This document shows positions 1 through 5,962 of a stretch of 18,822 bases of DNA, piece after piece. The stretch lies in contig NZ_CAJPNR010000042.1 of NCBI RefSeq assembly GCF_905372115.1, positions 1 to 18,822 of the forward strand, in the 5' to 3' direction. Source of the stretch: an uncultured Streptococcus sp. Lineage in GTDB: Bacteria; Bacillota; Bacilli; Lactobacillales; Streptococcaceae. Both the position numbers and the translations under genes were made by a program. Position 1 is the first letter of the stretch; each line of letters begins with the position of its first letter. The notes beneath the pieces are model-generated. The model did not search any database. It was not told the DNA's origin and worked only from the letters and a program-made list of their open reading frames with translations.

Positions 1-365
1 ACGAGGATATTATCCGAGATGCAGGCTATGGAATTCCGGATGACCCGGTGATTCGCCGATGGGGGATAAATAAACTTAAAATACCTGGGAAATTAAACTT
101 GGATGTGCGCCCGCCAACTAGTTTGGAAGACAGTGAGCTTCTACTTCTTTTTTCCGTTACAATTAATGGTAAAGAAACAGATGTAGCATTTTTCTTAGAT
201 AAAAAATTGAATTTAATTGATTCGAGTTATGATTCTATAGAGAAAGATGGTACTGGGGAAAAAATTGAAATAGATGAGACTCAAGAAAAAGAGCTACTAC
301 GTCAGGTTCAAATAGAATTGAATCAGTTCTTTGAAAAAATGAAACAGCAACTAGCTTCTAAATAA
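1..365 (+). CDS. Family A small membrane-anchored protein, 5'-truncated by window edge
   Basis: The reading frame is open from the first bases of the window to the stop at 363-365, so the visible 120 or so residues are the C-terminal two thirds of a protein. The GTG at 48 is an internal valine codon, not a start, because the full-length copy at 2130-2645 has the same residues in the middle of the protein (IPDDPVIRRWGIN). The two copies are nearly identical at both ends and differ mainly between FSVTINGKE and the conserved IEIDETQEKELLRQVQ. The C-terminal part is a charged, probably helical segment. By comparison with the full copy, the missing N-terminus should hold a membrane anchor, so the visible part should face outside the cell. 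No known domain was recognised. A toxin-immunity role is inferred only from the array context. Confidence 0.8.
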   Translation, partial: EDIIRDAGYGIPDDPVIRRWGINKLKIPGKLNLDVRPPTSLEDSELLLLFSVTINGKETDVAFFLDKKLNLIDSSYDSIEKDGTGEKIEIDETQEKELLRQVQIELNQFFEKMKQQLASK

Positions 366-494
366 AGTGTGAGATATTGCGAACATGAAAGAGTGAAGCC
401 TTTCTTGTAGAGCATGACAAAACTGTTGAAGAGGAAAAATCAGGAATACTTTTTCGACTATTTAGAAAGAGGGGCTGATACAAATGTTCGTTAA
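366..494 (+). pseudogene. C-terminal tail remnant of an unidentified protein (copy 1)
   Basis: Correcting two lesions gives a continuous C-terminal tail: CEILRT, then SEAFLVEH.KTVEEE, then NQEYFFDYLERG and ADTNVR, ending in TAA at 492-494. The lesions in this copy are an in-frame TGA at 386-388 (a glycine codon in copy 2) and one extra A in the A-run near 435-439. The last codons overlap the ATG of the next small gene remnant at 484 by 11 nt. The ending resembles that of the fragment at 1891-2143. The protein is not recognised. I read it as the leftover 3' end of a larger gene that once preceded a small membrane-protein gene. Confidence 0.6.
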
Positions 495-627
495 ATTCAA
501 ACGCTATAAATAACTGACTATTGTTTTGTCCCTACTTCTGATCCTTATTCTTCCTTATTTTGCTTATGAGCGTTATCAATATGACACTTTTAAGCGTGCT
601 TATGAACAACTGGATATCTTGTGGTGA
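484..627 (+). pseudogene. Remnant of a small membrane-protein gene (copy 1)
   Basis: From ATG 484 the frame reads MFVKFKRYK, hits TAA at 511-513, then continues as a clear membrane segment (LTIVLSLLLILILPYFAY) followed by ERYQYDTFKRAYEQLDIL and a TGA at 625-627. In copy 2 the stop is TTC (Phe), showing that the ancestor read through. The N-terminal layout (basic residues, membrane segment, YxxQ-rich helix) resembles the start of the family A protein at 4194. Nothing of the A ectodomain remains. A conserved 12-codon ORF (632-670) follows directly in both copies and may be another broken start. Confidence 0.55.
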
Positions 628-696
628 TTGGATGAAGAAAAAACAATTATTTGTTTCGTTTAGTTTATAGAATTGAGGGAGAAGTAAAATTTAAAG

Positions 697-1362
697 ATGT
701 TTGGAAAACAGAATAGGGAAACTGATACTAAGGTTAGCTTACTTCAGAAATATTTCAAAACAAAACCCGTTCAATCTTTTTTTATGCTCATAGTTCTTAT
801 TTGGTCAGTATACGAGATTGGTGCGACTAGTTTAGCTAACAACTCGGCCTTGACCAAGGAATTCATGCATAGTCGGTATGTTATGGTTTGGCCAATAGTA
901 GATAGAAAGGCGAATCTATACCATTATGCGGAAGAATGGACTAGTAACATTTTGGATGGCATTATGCATCTAGACTATGAAAATATAAAAATGACCTGTT
1001 ACCCTAGTAAATATGATGATCAGGTTTCTGCTGAATACAATCAGATTCCTAATAAGGAAAATTATGTGATTTCATTTCCTTTAGACGGGTCGTTGTCCAA
1101 ATCAAATTTTTCGACATTAGACACTAGATACTATCTAATATCAAAGAATGCAGCTATTGTAGAGCAAAAGACGGGTAAGACTATTGAGGAATTAACCCAT
1201 GAGATAGGGCATGCAAGGGAGGACTTCTTGTCTGCTCTGGGTAAGATGAAAATCCTTCGTTTGGTCTATTTGATTCTTCGTATGATAGTATTGTTGCTGT
1301 GTATCAAGTGGTCGGGTCAGCAGAGAAAAAGGAAAGAGAACGAAATCTTGCAGAATGGATAG
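697..1362 (+). CDS. Family C two-pass membrane protein (copy 1)
   Basis: A 221-residue protein of unrecognised family. It has a short charged N-terminus, a membrane segment at about residues 26-45, a loop of about 140 residues, a second membrane segment at about 186-205, and a basic tail (QQRKRKENE). The positive ends suggest both termini are cytoplasmic and the loop is outside. The copy at 2946-3611 has the same length. Residues 1-98 and 145-221 are almost identical between the two, while residues about 99-144 are nearly unrelated. The start at 697 follows GAGGGAGAAG with a longish spacing, and the same spacing is kept in copy 2. HEIGH at residues 168-172 looks like a zinc-protease motif but is QEVGH in copy 2, so it is not taken as catalytic. 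Gene D follows after 39 nt, probably in the same operon. Confidence 0.85.
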   Translation: MFGKQNRETDTKVSLLQKYFKTKPVQSFFMLIVLIWSVYEIGATSLANNSALTKEFMHSRYVMVWPIVDRKANLYHYAEEWTSNILDGIMHLDYENIKMTCYPSKYDDQVSAEYNQIPNKENYVISFPLDGSLSKSNFSTLDTRYYLISKNAAIVEQKTGKTIEELTHEIGHAREDFLSALGKMKILRLVYLILRMIVLLLCIKWSGQQRKRKENEILQNG

Positions 1363-1401
1363 AGCCCTAATACGATATGGGGTCTATAAGGAGATTCACA
1401 A

Positions 1402-1890
1402 ATGACCTTAAAAAAACAATGGAATTGGAATTTAGGTTGTAGTTTATTGCTTGTTGGAGTTCTGGCATCTGCTTTTCTCTTTTATTTATGGGCACAAAAT
1501 CTTGGTAAATATACCTTACAACCTGGTCAGTCTATTAGTCTGAAAGTCAAACCTCGGACACAAGATGTGGAATACTATTCTGTATTAATTTTGAAGAAAA
1601 ATGATAATAATAAGCTTAAATTATCAGGTTCAGGAGTTTGGTTTGAGATGCATGGCGATATTTTTTATGATGTTGAAGGGCAAAAACTTGTTCGAAGCCA
1701 TCATTCAGAAGATGCTGATGAAGAGTTACCCAATAATCAAAAAGATATTAAATTAGTGCAGGATGGAATTGTTGTCAGCTACCAGGGGGAAAAAGCTTTT
1801 AATGTAACTAATAACAAGTCCTACACGATCACCATCACCAATGTAGACGACAAGACAGCTCACTTTGAAGCTCAAGTGGTGGACAAGTAA
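1402..1890 (+). CDS. Family D membrane-anchored ectodomain protein (copy 1)
   Basis: A 162-residue protein with one N-terminal membrane segment at about residues 11-31, then a 128-residue region starting at GKYTLQPGQ and predicted to be outside. The ectodomain is rich in beta-type sequence (SISLKV, DGIVVSYQGEK, YTITITNVDD). The copy at 3651-4172 has an ectodomain of exactly the same length with conserved GKYTLQ.GQ, LPNNQKDI, DGIVVSY.GEK and YTITITNVD, but a completely different N-terminal anchor. The start at 1402 has AAGGAG ten bases upstream. It lies 39 nt after gene C and is followed by a toxin-tail-like remnant. The function is unknown. C and D are duplicated together, which suggests they work as a pair. 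Confidence 0.85.
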   Translation: MTLKKQWNWNLGCSLLLVGVLASAFLFYLWAQNLGKYTLQPGQSISLKVKPRTQDVEYYSVLILKKNDNNKLKLSGSGVWFEMHGDIFYDVEGQKLVRSHHSEDADEELPNNQKDIKLVQDGIVVSYQGEKAFNVTNNKSYTITITNVDDKTAHFEAQVVDK

Positions 1891-2143
1891 GGTAAAGCGT
1901 TGGCAACAACTTAGAATTAGCAATCAAGTTACAGACCGACTGCCTAAAGAGCGTGACTACCTGATAGCTACTCTAGCCTCTGGAGAACTCATGTAAGAAG
2001 CTTGTACAGCAGGTGGACAATTTATCAAACATGGTAAAAGATGGGATTTCTTATGGAAACCAGATACGGATGAGCATAAAAAATCAAAAGAAGATTTTTA
2101 TGATTATTTGAAGCGAGGAGAAGATAAAAATGTCGGTACGTAA
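1891..2143 (+). pseudogene. C-terminal tail remnant of an unidentified protein (second type)
   Basis: Directly after gene D a different frame reads VKRWQQLRISNQVTDRL, PKERDYLIATLASGELM, a single TAA at 1994-1996, then EACTAGGQFIKHGKRWDFLW, KPDTDEHKKSKEDFYDYLKR and GEDKNVGT, ending in TAA at 2141-2143. The end overlaps the family A start codon at 2130 by 14 nt, so an intact ancestor would have been translationally coupled to gene A. FIKHGK and DFYDYLKRGEDKNV resemble FLVEHGK and YFFDYLERGADTNV in the fragments at 366 and 2646, so all three look like tails of one protein family. The family itself is not recognised. The corresponding stretch is absent between the second D gene and the third A gene. 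Confidence 0.6.
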
Positions 2144-2645
2144 AAAAATAATAAGCATCCTACTTTTGATAATAACTGCTTTTGTCATTTGGTTTCTCTT
2201 TGGACCTGATGAAAAACCTGAACCAGATTTTTCTTCTGCCAATAAAATTGAACTACTGGCAAGTATTCTCGCAGGTAACAACGAGGATATTATCCGAGAT
2301 GCAGGCTATGGAATTCCGGATGACCCGGTGATTCGACGATGGGGAATAAATGAACTTAAAATACCTGGTAAATTAAACTTGGATGTACGCCCACCGACTA
2401 GTTTGGAAGACAGTGAGCTTCTGATTCATTTTTCCACTACAATTGATGGTAAAGAAATAGATGCAGGTTTTTTCGTGGATAAAGAATTAAAATTGACTTA
2501 TTCAAGATATACTTATATAGATAAGGATGCTATTAGGAAAAAAATTGAGATAGATGAGACTCAAGAAAAAGAGCTACTACGTCAGGTTCAATCAGAATTG
2601 AATCAGTTTTTTGAAAAAATGAAACAGCAACTAGCTTCTAAATAA
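2130..2645 (+). CDS. Family A membrane-anchored protein (copy 2, full length)
   Basis: A 171-residue protein with a basic N-terminus (MSVRKK), a membrane anchor at about residues 6-25 (IISILLLIITAFVIWFLF) and a hydrophilic region of about 145 residues that should face outside. Landmarks are IRDAGYGIPDD, VIRRWGINELKIPGKLNLDV, a variable centre, and IEIDETQEKELLRQVQSELN near the end. A strong GAGGAGA site precedes ATG 2130, and the start lies inside the end of the preceding gene remnant. It is closely related to the truncated copy at 1-365 and more distantly to 4194-4721. No database family was recognised. The small anchored-ectodomain build resembles extracytoplasmic immunity proteins such as the TipC type in streptococci, but I see no motif that proves this. 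Confidence 0.85.
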   Translation: MSVRKKIISILLLIITAFVIWFLFGPDEKPEPDFSSANKIELLASILAGNNEDIIRDAGYGIPDDPVIRRWGINELKIPGKLNLDVRPPTSLEDSELLIHFSTTIDGKEIDAGFFVDKELKLTYSRYTYIDKDAIRKKIEIDETQEKELLRQVQSELNQFFEKMKQQLASK

Positions 2646-2772
2646 AGTGTGAGATATTACGGACAGGGAAGAGTGAAGCCTTTCTTGTAGAGCATGGCAA
2701 AACAGTTGAAGAGGAAAATCAGGAATACTTTTTGACTATTTAGAAAGAGCGGCTGATACAAATGTTCGTTAA
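2646..2772 (+). pseudogene. C-terminal tail remnant of an unidentified protein (copy 2)
   Basis: This is the counterpart of 366-494. It reads CEILRTGKSEAFLVEHGKTV, then EEENQEYF, followed by a one-base loss (TTTTTGAC where copy 1 has TTTTTCGAC, near 2733) that leads into TAG at 2741-2743. Restoring the base gives DYLERAADTNVR with TAA at 2770-2772. The position that is TGA in copy 1 is GGG here, so the two copies carry different inactivating changes. The end overlaps ATG 2762 by 11 nt, as in copy 1. Confidence 0.6.
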
Positions 2773-2884
2773 ATTCAAACGCTATAAATTCCTAGTTATT
2801 GTTTTGTCATTACTTCTGATTCTCATTTCTTCCTCTTTTGCTTATGAACAAAAATCAACTGGATATCTTGAGGTGACTGGATGA
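2762..2884 (+). pseudogene. Remnant of a small membrane-protein gene (copy 2), 40 codons
   Basis: The frame reads MFVKFKRYKFLVIVLSLLLI and LISSSFAYEQKSTGYLEVTG with a stop at 2882-2884. It has basic residues followed by a membrane segment, like the start of family A. Compared with copy 1 it has lost about 36 bp between two GCTTATGA repeats and gained a few bases, and no ectodomain follows. Its TGA overlaps the ATG of a 12-codon ORF (2881-2919) in an ATGA arrangement. It could be a real 40-residue peptide, but decay of a longer gene is more likely because copy 1 is interrupted by a stop. Confidence 0.5.
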
Positions 2885-2945
2885 AGAAGAACCGATTATT
2901 CGTTTCGTTTAGTTTATAGAATTGGGGGAGAAGTAAAATTTAAAG

Positions 2946-3611
2946 ATGTTTGGAAAAGACAATAGGGAAACTGATACCAAGGTTAGGTTACTTCAGGAAT
3001 ATTTTAAAACAAAACCCGCTCAATCTTATTTAATGCTCATAGTTCTTATTTGGTCAGTATATGAGATTGGTGCGACCAGTCTGGCTAGCAACTCGGCTCT
3101 GACTAAGGAATTCATGCATAGTCGGTATGTTATGGTTTGGCCAATAGTAGATAGAAAGGCGAATCTATACCACTATGCGGAAGAATGGACTAGTGACGTA
3201 TTAGATGGCATTATGCATCTGGACTATGAAAAGATAAAAATAACTAGTTTTCCTAAAAAATGGGAGAGCAAAGCTGAAATATACTATACTTTGTCTGAAG
3301 ATAAGTATGCTGATAGAGTATATTTTTTCTTAGACGAGCCAATATCCAGAGCCTATACCACTAGTTTAGAGCAAAATTATTATTTGATTTCAAAGAATGC
3401 AGCTGTTATTAAAGAGGAAACAGGCAAAACGGTTGAACAGTTAGGTCAAGAAGTGGGACATGCAAGGGAGGAGTTTTTGTCTGCTCTTGGTAAGATGAGA
3501 ATCCTTCGTTTGGTCTATTTGATTCTTCGTATGATTGTATTGTTGCTATGTATCAGGTGGTCGGGTCAGCAGAGAAAACGGAAAGAAGATGAAATCTTGC
3601 AGAATGGATAG
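2946..3611 (+). CDS. Family C two-pass membrane protein (copy 2)
   Basis: This 221-residue paralogue of the protein at 697-1362 has the same layout: membrane segments at about 26-45 and 186-205, an external loop and a basic C-terminal tail. Residues 1-98 and 145-221 are nearly identical to copy 1. The centre (about 99-144, including FPKKWESKAEIYYTLSED) is different although the total length is unchanged. That pattern fits either selection or recombination of a specificity segment between conserved scaffolds. The site matching HEIGH in copy 1 is QEVGH here. GGGGGAGAAG lies upstream of the start with the same spacing as in copy 1. Gene D follows 39 nt downstream. The function is unknown; an immunity-like role is inferred from context only. 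Confidence 0.85.
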   Translation: MFGKDNRETDTKVRLLQEYFKTKPAQSYLMLIVLIWSVYEIGATSLASNSALTKEFMHSRYVMVWPIVDRKANLYHYAEEWTSDVLDGIMHLDYEKIKITSFPKKWESKAEIYYTLSEDKYADRVYFFLDEPISRAYTTSLEQNYYLISKNAAVIKEETGKTVEQLGQEVGHAREEFLSALGKMRILRLVYLILRMIVLLLCIRWSGQQRKRKEDEILQNG

Positions 3612-3650
3612 AGTCTTTAAAGGATACAGAATCTATAAGGGAAATAAAGA

Positions 3651-4172
3651 ATGATAACTTCAATAATTTTTATTGCTTCTCTTTTTATACTTTTGTACCG
3701 CTTTAAAAGCCGGCGTTCAAGGATTATTATTGGCCTGCTGTATAGTTTGTTTGTTGTCTGGTACGTTCAGGCAATTTTAAACTACGGCAAATATACTCTG
3801 CAATCAGGTCAAGGCGTTGAATTAAGAGTGTCTCCAAATACGAATCAGCTTGAATATAATTCGGAATTGATTTTAGATAAAAAAGATGATAGAAGTATAA
3901 AATTATCAGGTACAAATGTTTGGTCCGAAAAGTTTGGAGATGTATTATTTGGGGTAAGTGAAAAGAAAATTATTAAGATAGGCAGTACCGAGGGAGACAA
4001 GAATGAGCTTCCTAATAATCAAAAAGATATACATTTAGTAGAAGATGGGATTGTTGTTAGTTATAAAGGAGAAAAAGTTTTTGATGTCACGAATAACAAC
4101 CCCTACACGATTACCATCACCAATGTAGACAATAAACCGGCTACATTTGAAGATCAAGTGGTGGATAAGTAA
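3651..4172 (+). CDS. Family D membrane-anchored ectodomain protein (copy 2)
   Basis: A 173-residue protein. Residues 2-17 and about 25-43 are two hydrophobic segments separated by a basic stretch (RFKSRRSR). After them comes a 128-residue ectodomain starting at GKYTLQSGQ that aligns without length change to the ectodomain of 1402-1890. The anchor region is unrelated to that of copy 1, so the N-terminus appears to have been exchanged. The start at 3651 follows ATAAGGGAAATAAAGA, a weaker ribosome site than in copy 1. The family A gene follows after 21 nt with no tail remnant between them. The family is not recognised. Conserved motifs are LPNNQKDI, DGIVVSYKGEK and YTITITNVD. Confidence 0.83.
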   Translation: MITSIIFIASLFILLYRFKSRRSRIIIGLLYSLFVVWYVQAILNYGKYTLQSGQGVELRVSPNTNQLEYNSELILDKKDDRSIKLSGTNVWSEKFGDVLFGVSEKKIIKIGSTEGDKNELPNNQKDIHLVEDGIVVSYKGEKVFDVTNNNPYTITITNVDNKPATFEDQVVDK

Positions 4173-4193
4173 TAATCTTGGTTAGGAGAAGAA

Positions 4194-4721
4194 ATGCTGA
4201 GACCTAAAAATATACTAATTTCTATTTGTTCTGTTGCTTTTCTAGTCAGCGGAATTAAACTCTATTTTAATTATCAAAGTCAGCAAGAATTTCTTCAGCT
4301 GAAAGAATCTTTCAAACAGGATGACAAAATAGCAGTCTTAGAACTTTTAATGGCATCAGAAAAGTATGCATCTGACATTCGCAAAGCAGGCTATATTATC
4401 CCGCCAGATGGAGCTATTCGCCTGGATGGGGGAATCAATCCCTTAGAAATAGAAGGGGATTTACATTTGAAGATTGCGCACCCAGGCGGGAACGAAGTAA
4501 CAGTTTTTTTTGAAACTGAGTTTGATGGGACAATAATAAATTGTCAATATGTTTTAAACGACAATCTGGACATAGTTCGCAGTTACTATTCTTACATAAA
4601 TAAACAAAATATAAATGAGCAAGTGAGCATCCCACAATCCGAAGAAGCCCGCTTGTTGAAAATTGTTCAAAATGAGATTGATAGTTTTTTGAAAAAAATG
4701 TATCAAACTTTGTATGGTTAA
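4194..4721 (+). CDS. Family A membrane-anchored protein (copy 3, divergent)
   Basis: A 175-residue protein with an N-terminal membrane anchor at about residues 7-27, a helix-like YQSQQEFLQLKESFKQDD stretch, and an ectodomain related to 2130-2645. Shared landmarks are IRKAGYIIPPDGAIR (IRDAGYGIPDDPVIR in copy 2), INPLEIEGDLHLKI (INELKIPGKLNLDV) and a C-terminal EARLLKIVQNEIDSFLKKM (EKELLRQVQSELNQFFEKM). Overall it is much more divergent than the other two are from each other. A clear AGGAGAAGAA site sits just before ATG 4194. It is the last gene of the array and is followed by a terminator. The function is unknown. Confidence 0.83.
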   Translation: MLRPKNILISICSVAFLVSGIKLYFNYQSQQEFLQLKESFKQDDKIAVLELLMASEKYASDIRKAGYIIPPDGAIRLDGGINPLEIEGDLHLKIAHPGGNEVTVFFETEFDGTIINCQYVLNDNLDIVRSYYSYINKQNINEQVSIPQSEEARLLKIVQNEIDSFLKKMYQTLYG

Positions 4722-4756
4722 GGCTGTCTACTTGCTCTTGTCAATAATGCAATCTA

Positions 4757-4785
4757 AAACCCCTCGCAATTATTTGCGGGGGTTT
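4757..4785 (+). terminator. Hairpin terminator closing the array, possibly bidirectional
   Basis: AAACCCC-T-CGCAA pairs with TTGCGGGGGTTT around a four-base loop, giving 12 pairs with one bulged T. It lies between the last array gene (+) and the end of the reductase gene (-). The T-tract on the plus side is interrupted, but T-rich sequence follows. Confidence 0.7.
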
Positions 4786-4827
4786 AGTGTCTTATAAGTT
4801 TTCTTTTCTTTTTATAATCTTCTCTTT

Positions 4828-5376
4828 TTAGTTAAGGGCTGCTAAAAGAGCATCAGCCTGTGCTGAGAGTTCAGCAAGTTTGTCTTCTGCGACAGTCAGT
4901 TGTCCAGTTCCCCATGCTTCTGGGTTGATACCAACACCTGTGAATGGTTCTACCACATTCATACGGATGAAAGGCAGCAGGCTGCGGTAGTGCTTGAATA
5001 CTTCATCTGGTGATGTGCCGTTAGCTACAGATGAAACAGTAACAACCTTAGCATTCAGAGCAGATGGGCCAGTTGGGTCTGACAGATCCAGAGCGCGTGA
5101 AGCCCAGTCCAAGAGGTTTTTCACTACTCCTGGAATAGCCCAGTTGTAGACAGGTGAGAAAATCCAGATAGCGTCAGCGGCCAAGATTTCTTCACGAACC
5201 TTAGCAACAGCAGCTGGAGCAGGACTTTCGATGTCTTGGTTGAAGAATGGTACATCTTTATAATCAAGATATGAAACTTCTGCCTTACCAGCCAAAGCTT
5301 TTTCAGCTTGCTCAGCCAATTGGTGGTTGAAAGAACCTTGACGAAGCGAGCCGACGATGAATAATACTTTAGACAT
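4828..5376 (-). CDS. NAD(P)H-dependent FMN reductase family flavoprotein
   Basis: A 182-residue flavodoxin-like protein of the NADPH-dependent FMN reductase family (PF03358 type). It starts with a beta strand and the phosphate-binding loop GSLRQGSFN (residues 9-17), and carries the second family motif SPVYNWAIPGVVKNLLDW at roughly residues 74-91. Relatives reduce flavins, quinones, azo dyes or chromate with NAD(P)H and bind FMN. The natural substrate cannot be told from sequence. The protein is cytosolic with no signal peptide. The start at 5376 has GGAGAC eight bases upstream; another ATG five bases further upstream is out of frame. The marR gene lies upstream on the same strand, with a promoter-like stretch and dyad between them, so MarR control of this reductase, perhaps in response to quinone or oxidative stress, is likely but inferred. 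Confidence 0.92.
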   Translation of the reverse strand: MSKVLFIVGSLRQGSFNHQLAEQAEKALAGKAEVSYLDYKDVPFFNQDIESPAPAAVAKVREEILAADAIWIFSPVYNWAIPGVVKNLLDWASRALDLSDPTGPSALNAKVVTVSSVANGTSPDEVFKHYRSLLPFIRMNVVEPFTGVGINPEAWGTGQLTVAEDKLAELSAQADALLAALN

Positions 5377-5402
5377 TGCATTGTCTCCTTTTTTATAAAA
5401 TA

Positions 5403-5418
5403 AAGAGATATTTCTCTT
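5403..5418 (-). promoter_or_regulatory. Candidate MarR operator in the reductase promoter
   Basis: AAGAGA-N4-TCTCTT is a 6-bp inverted repeat located just downstream of the predicted -10 of the reductase gene. Its GAGA-N4-TCTC core also occurs upstream of marR (5963-5976). A repressor bound here would block early transcription. Confidence 0.5.
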
Positions 5419-5428
5419 GTTACAATAT

Positions 5429-5457
5429 ATGTTACAACATTAATCACTAGTTAGCAA
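5429..5457 (-). promoter_or_regulatory. Predicted promoter of the FMN reductase gene
   Basis: On the minus strand TTGCTA (5457-5452), a 17-bp spacer and TAACAT (5434-5429) form a plausible but imperfect promoter just after the marR stop codon. Two direct copies of TGTTACAA (plus strand, 5418-5425 and 5430-5437) overlap it. Confidence 0.4.
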
Positions 5458-5461
5458 TTAT

Positions 5462-5908
5462 TTAGCTCATTTTTTTGAAATTTTTTAGAATGCGAATCAA
5501 ATCTTGTTTATCTTCTTCTTCGAGAATGGAAAGAGCTTGCTGAATATTTTTGATATGATCAGGCAGGGCGGCTTCAATTTTAGCTCTGCCTTGTTCTGTC
5601 AAACCAATCAAAAAAGCCCGGCGGTCATTTGGGTCGCAGGTGCGGACAATCCAGCCGTCGCGTTCCATATTTTTGATGACAACAGTCATGTTGCCAGAAG
5701 TAGCCAATATGCGGTCAATCAGGTCCTGAATACGCAGTTCCCCTTTGCTGTATAGGGTTTCTAAGACGGAAAACTGAGTAGGAGTCAAATCATGCTTTTT
5801 AAAAATCTGGGCTTCAATGGCACGGATGGTTCTTGCTGCCTTGTGAAAGACAATCATGGTTTTCAAATCAAGCAGAGCTTCTTTGTTTAAATCGTCTGTA
5901 ATCTTCAT
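5462..5908 (-). CDS. MarR-family transcriptional regulator
   Basis: A 148-residue winged-helix protein of MarR type. Helix 1 covers about residues 8-38, the recognition helix is around 68-83 (ILATSGNMTVVIKNMERDG), and the wing is marked by the family signature DPNDRRAFLIGLTEQG (92-107). The C-terminal helices would form the dimer interface. A single cysteine (C91) precedes the wing, so thiol sensing is possible but not shown. The gene is divergent from ypmB and upstream of the FMN reductase gene, so it probably represses itself and the reductase. The ATG at 5908 has no Shine-Dalgarno site and coincides with the predicted transcription start. The next Met (18) would cut into helix 1, so 5908 is kept. 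Confidence 0.93.
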   Translation of the reverse strand: MKITDDLNKEALLDLKTMIVFHKAARTIRAIEAQIFKKHDLTPTQFSVLETLYSKGELRIQDLIDRILATSGNMTVVIKNMERDGWIVRTCDPNDRRAFLIGLTEQGRAKIEAALPDHIKNIQQALSILEEEDKQDLIRILKNFKKMS

Positions 5909-5914
5909 AACAAT

Positions 5915-5943
5915 ATTTTACCAATAAATAGTATCATATGCAA
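5915..5943 (-). promoter_or_regulatory. Predicted marR promoter giving a leaderless mRNA
   Basis: On the minus strand TTGCAT (5943-5938), exactly 17 bases, and TAAAAT (5920-5915) with the extended element TGG make a strong consensus-like promoter. Only six bases separate the -10 from the ATG, so transcription should start at or within a base of the start codon. Confidence 0.6.
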
Positions 5944-5962
5944 GGATATTGCTTTAGAATTT

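Larger units (their letters stand above)
1..1890 (+). repeat. Tandem duplication, unit 1 (A-remnants-C-D)
   Basis: Positions 1-1890 correspond collinearly to 2281-4172. The first 54 bases match 2281-2334 exactly, as far as can be read by eye. The offset is 2280 at the left end, 2249 through genes C and D, and 2282 at the end, so small indels lie between the copies. Identity is very high over A, the A-C spacer, the 5' and 3' parts of C and the 3' end of D, and drops sharply in the centre of C and the 5' end of D. The unit extends left beyond the window. Confidence 0.9.
2281..4172 (+). repeat. Tandem duplication, unit 2 (A-remnants-C-D)
   Basis: This is the second copy of the unit at 1-1890, with the same gene order and the same 39-nt C-D spacing. 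Both A-C spacers carry the same decayed fragments but with different lesions, so the duplication came before at least part of the decay. The junction with unit 1 contains the extra fragment 1891-2143 and the 5' third of gene A. Confidence 0.9.

Noticed and set aside
48..365. GTG at 48 as the start of a 105-aa protein.
   Set aside because: The frame is open to the window edge and aligns without a break to the middle of the 171-aa protein at 2130, so GTG is an internal valine codon of a truncated gene.
1198..1212. HEIGH in family C copy 1 resembles a zinc metalloprotease HExxH motif.
   Set aside because: The paralogue has QEVGH at the same position although the surrounding residues are conserved, and no third metal ligand or protease context is visible. 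It is most likely chance.
1..4721. Insertion sequence or CRISPR as the source of the repeats.
   Set aside because: The repeats are gene-length tandem duplicates. No transposase, terminal inverted repeats or regularly spaced short repeats were seen.
5124..5447. Overlapping minus-strand frame of 107 codons across the reductase gene.
   Set aside because: It is out of frame with the clear flavoprotein and shows no domain. It is a shadow.
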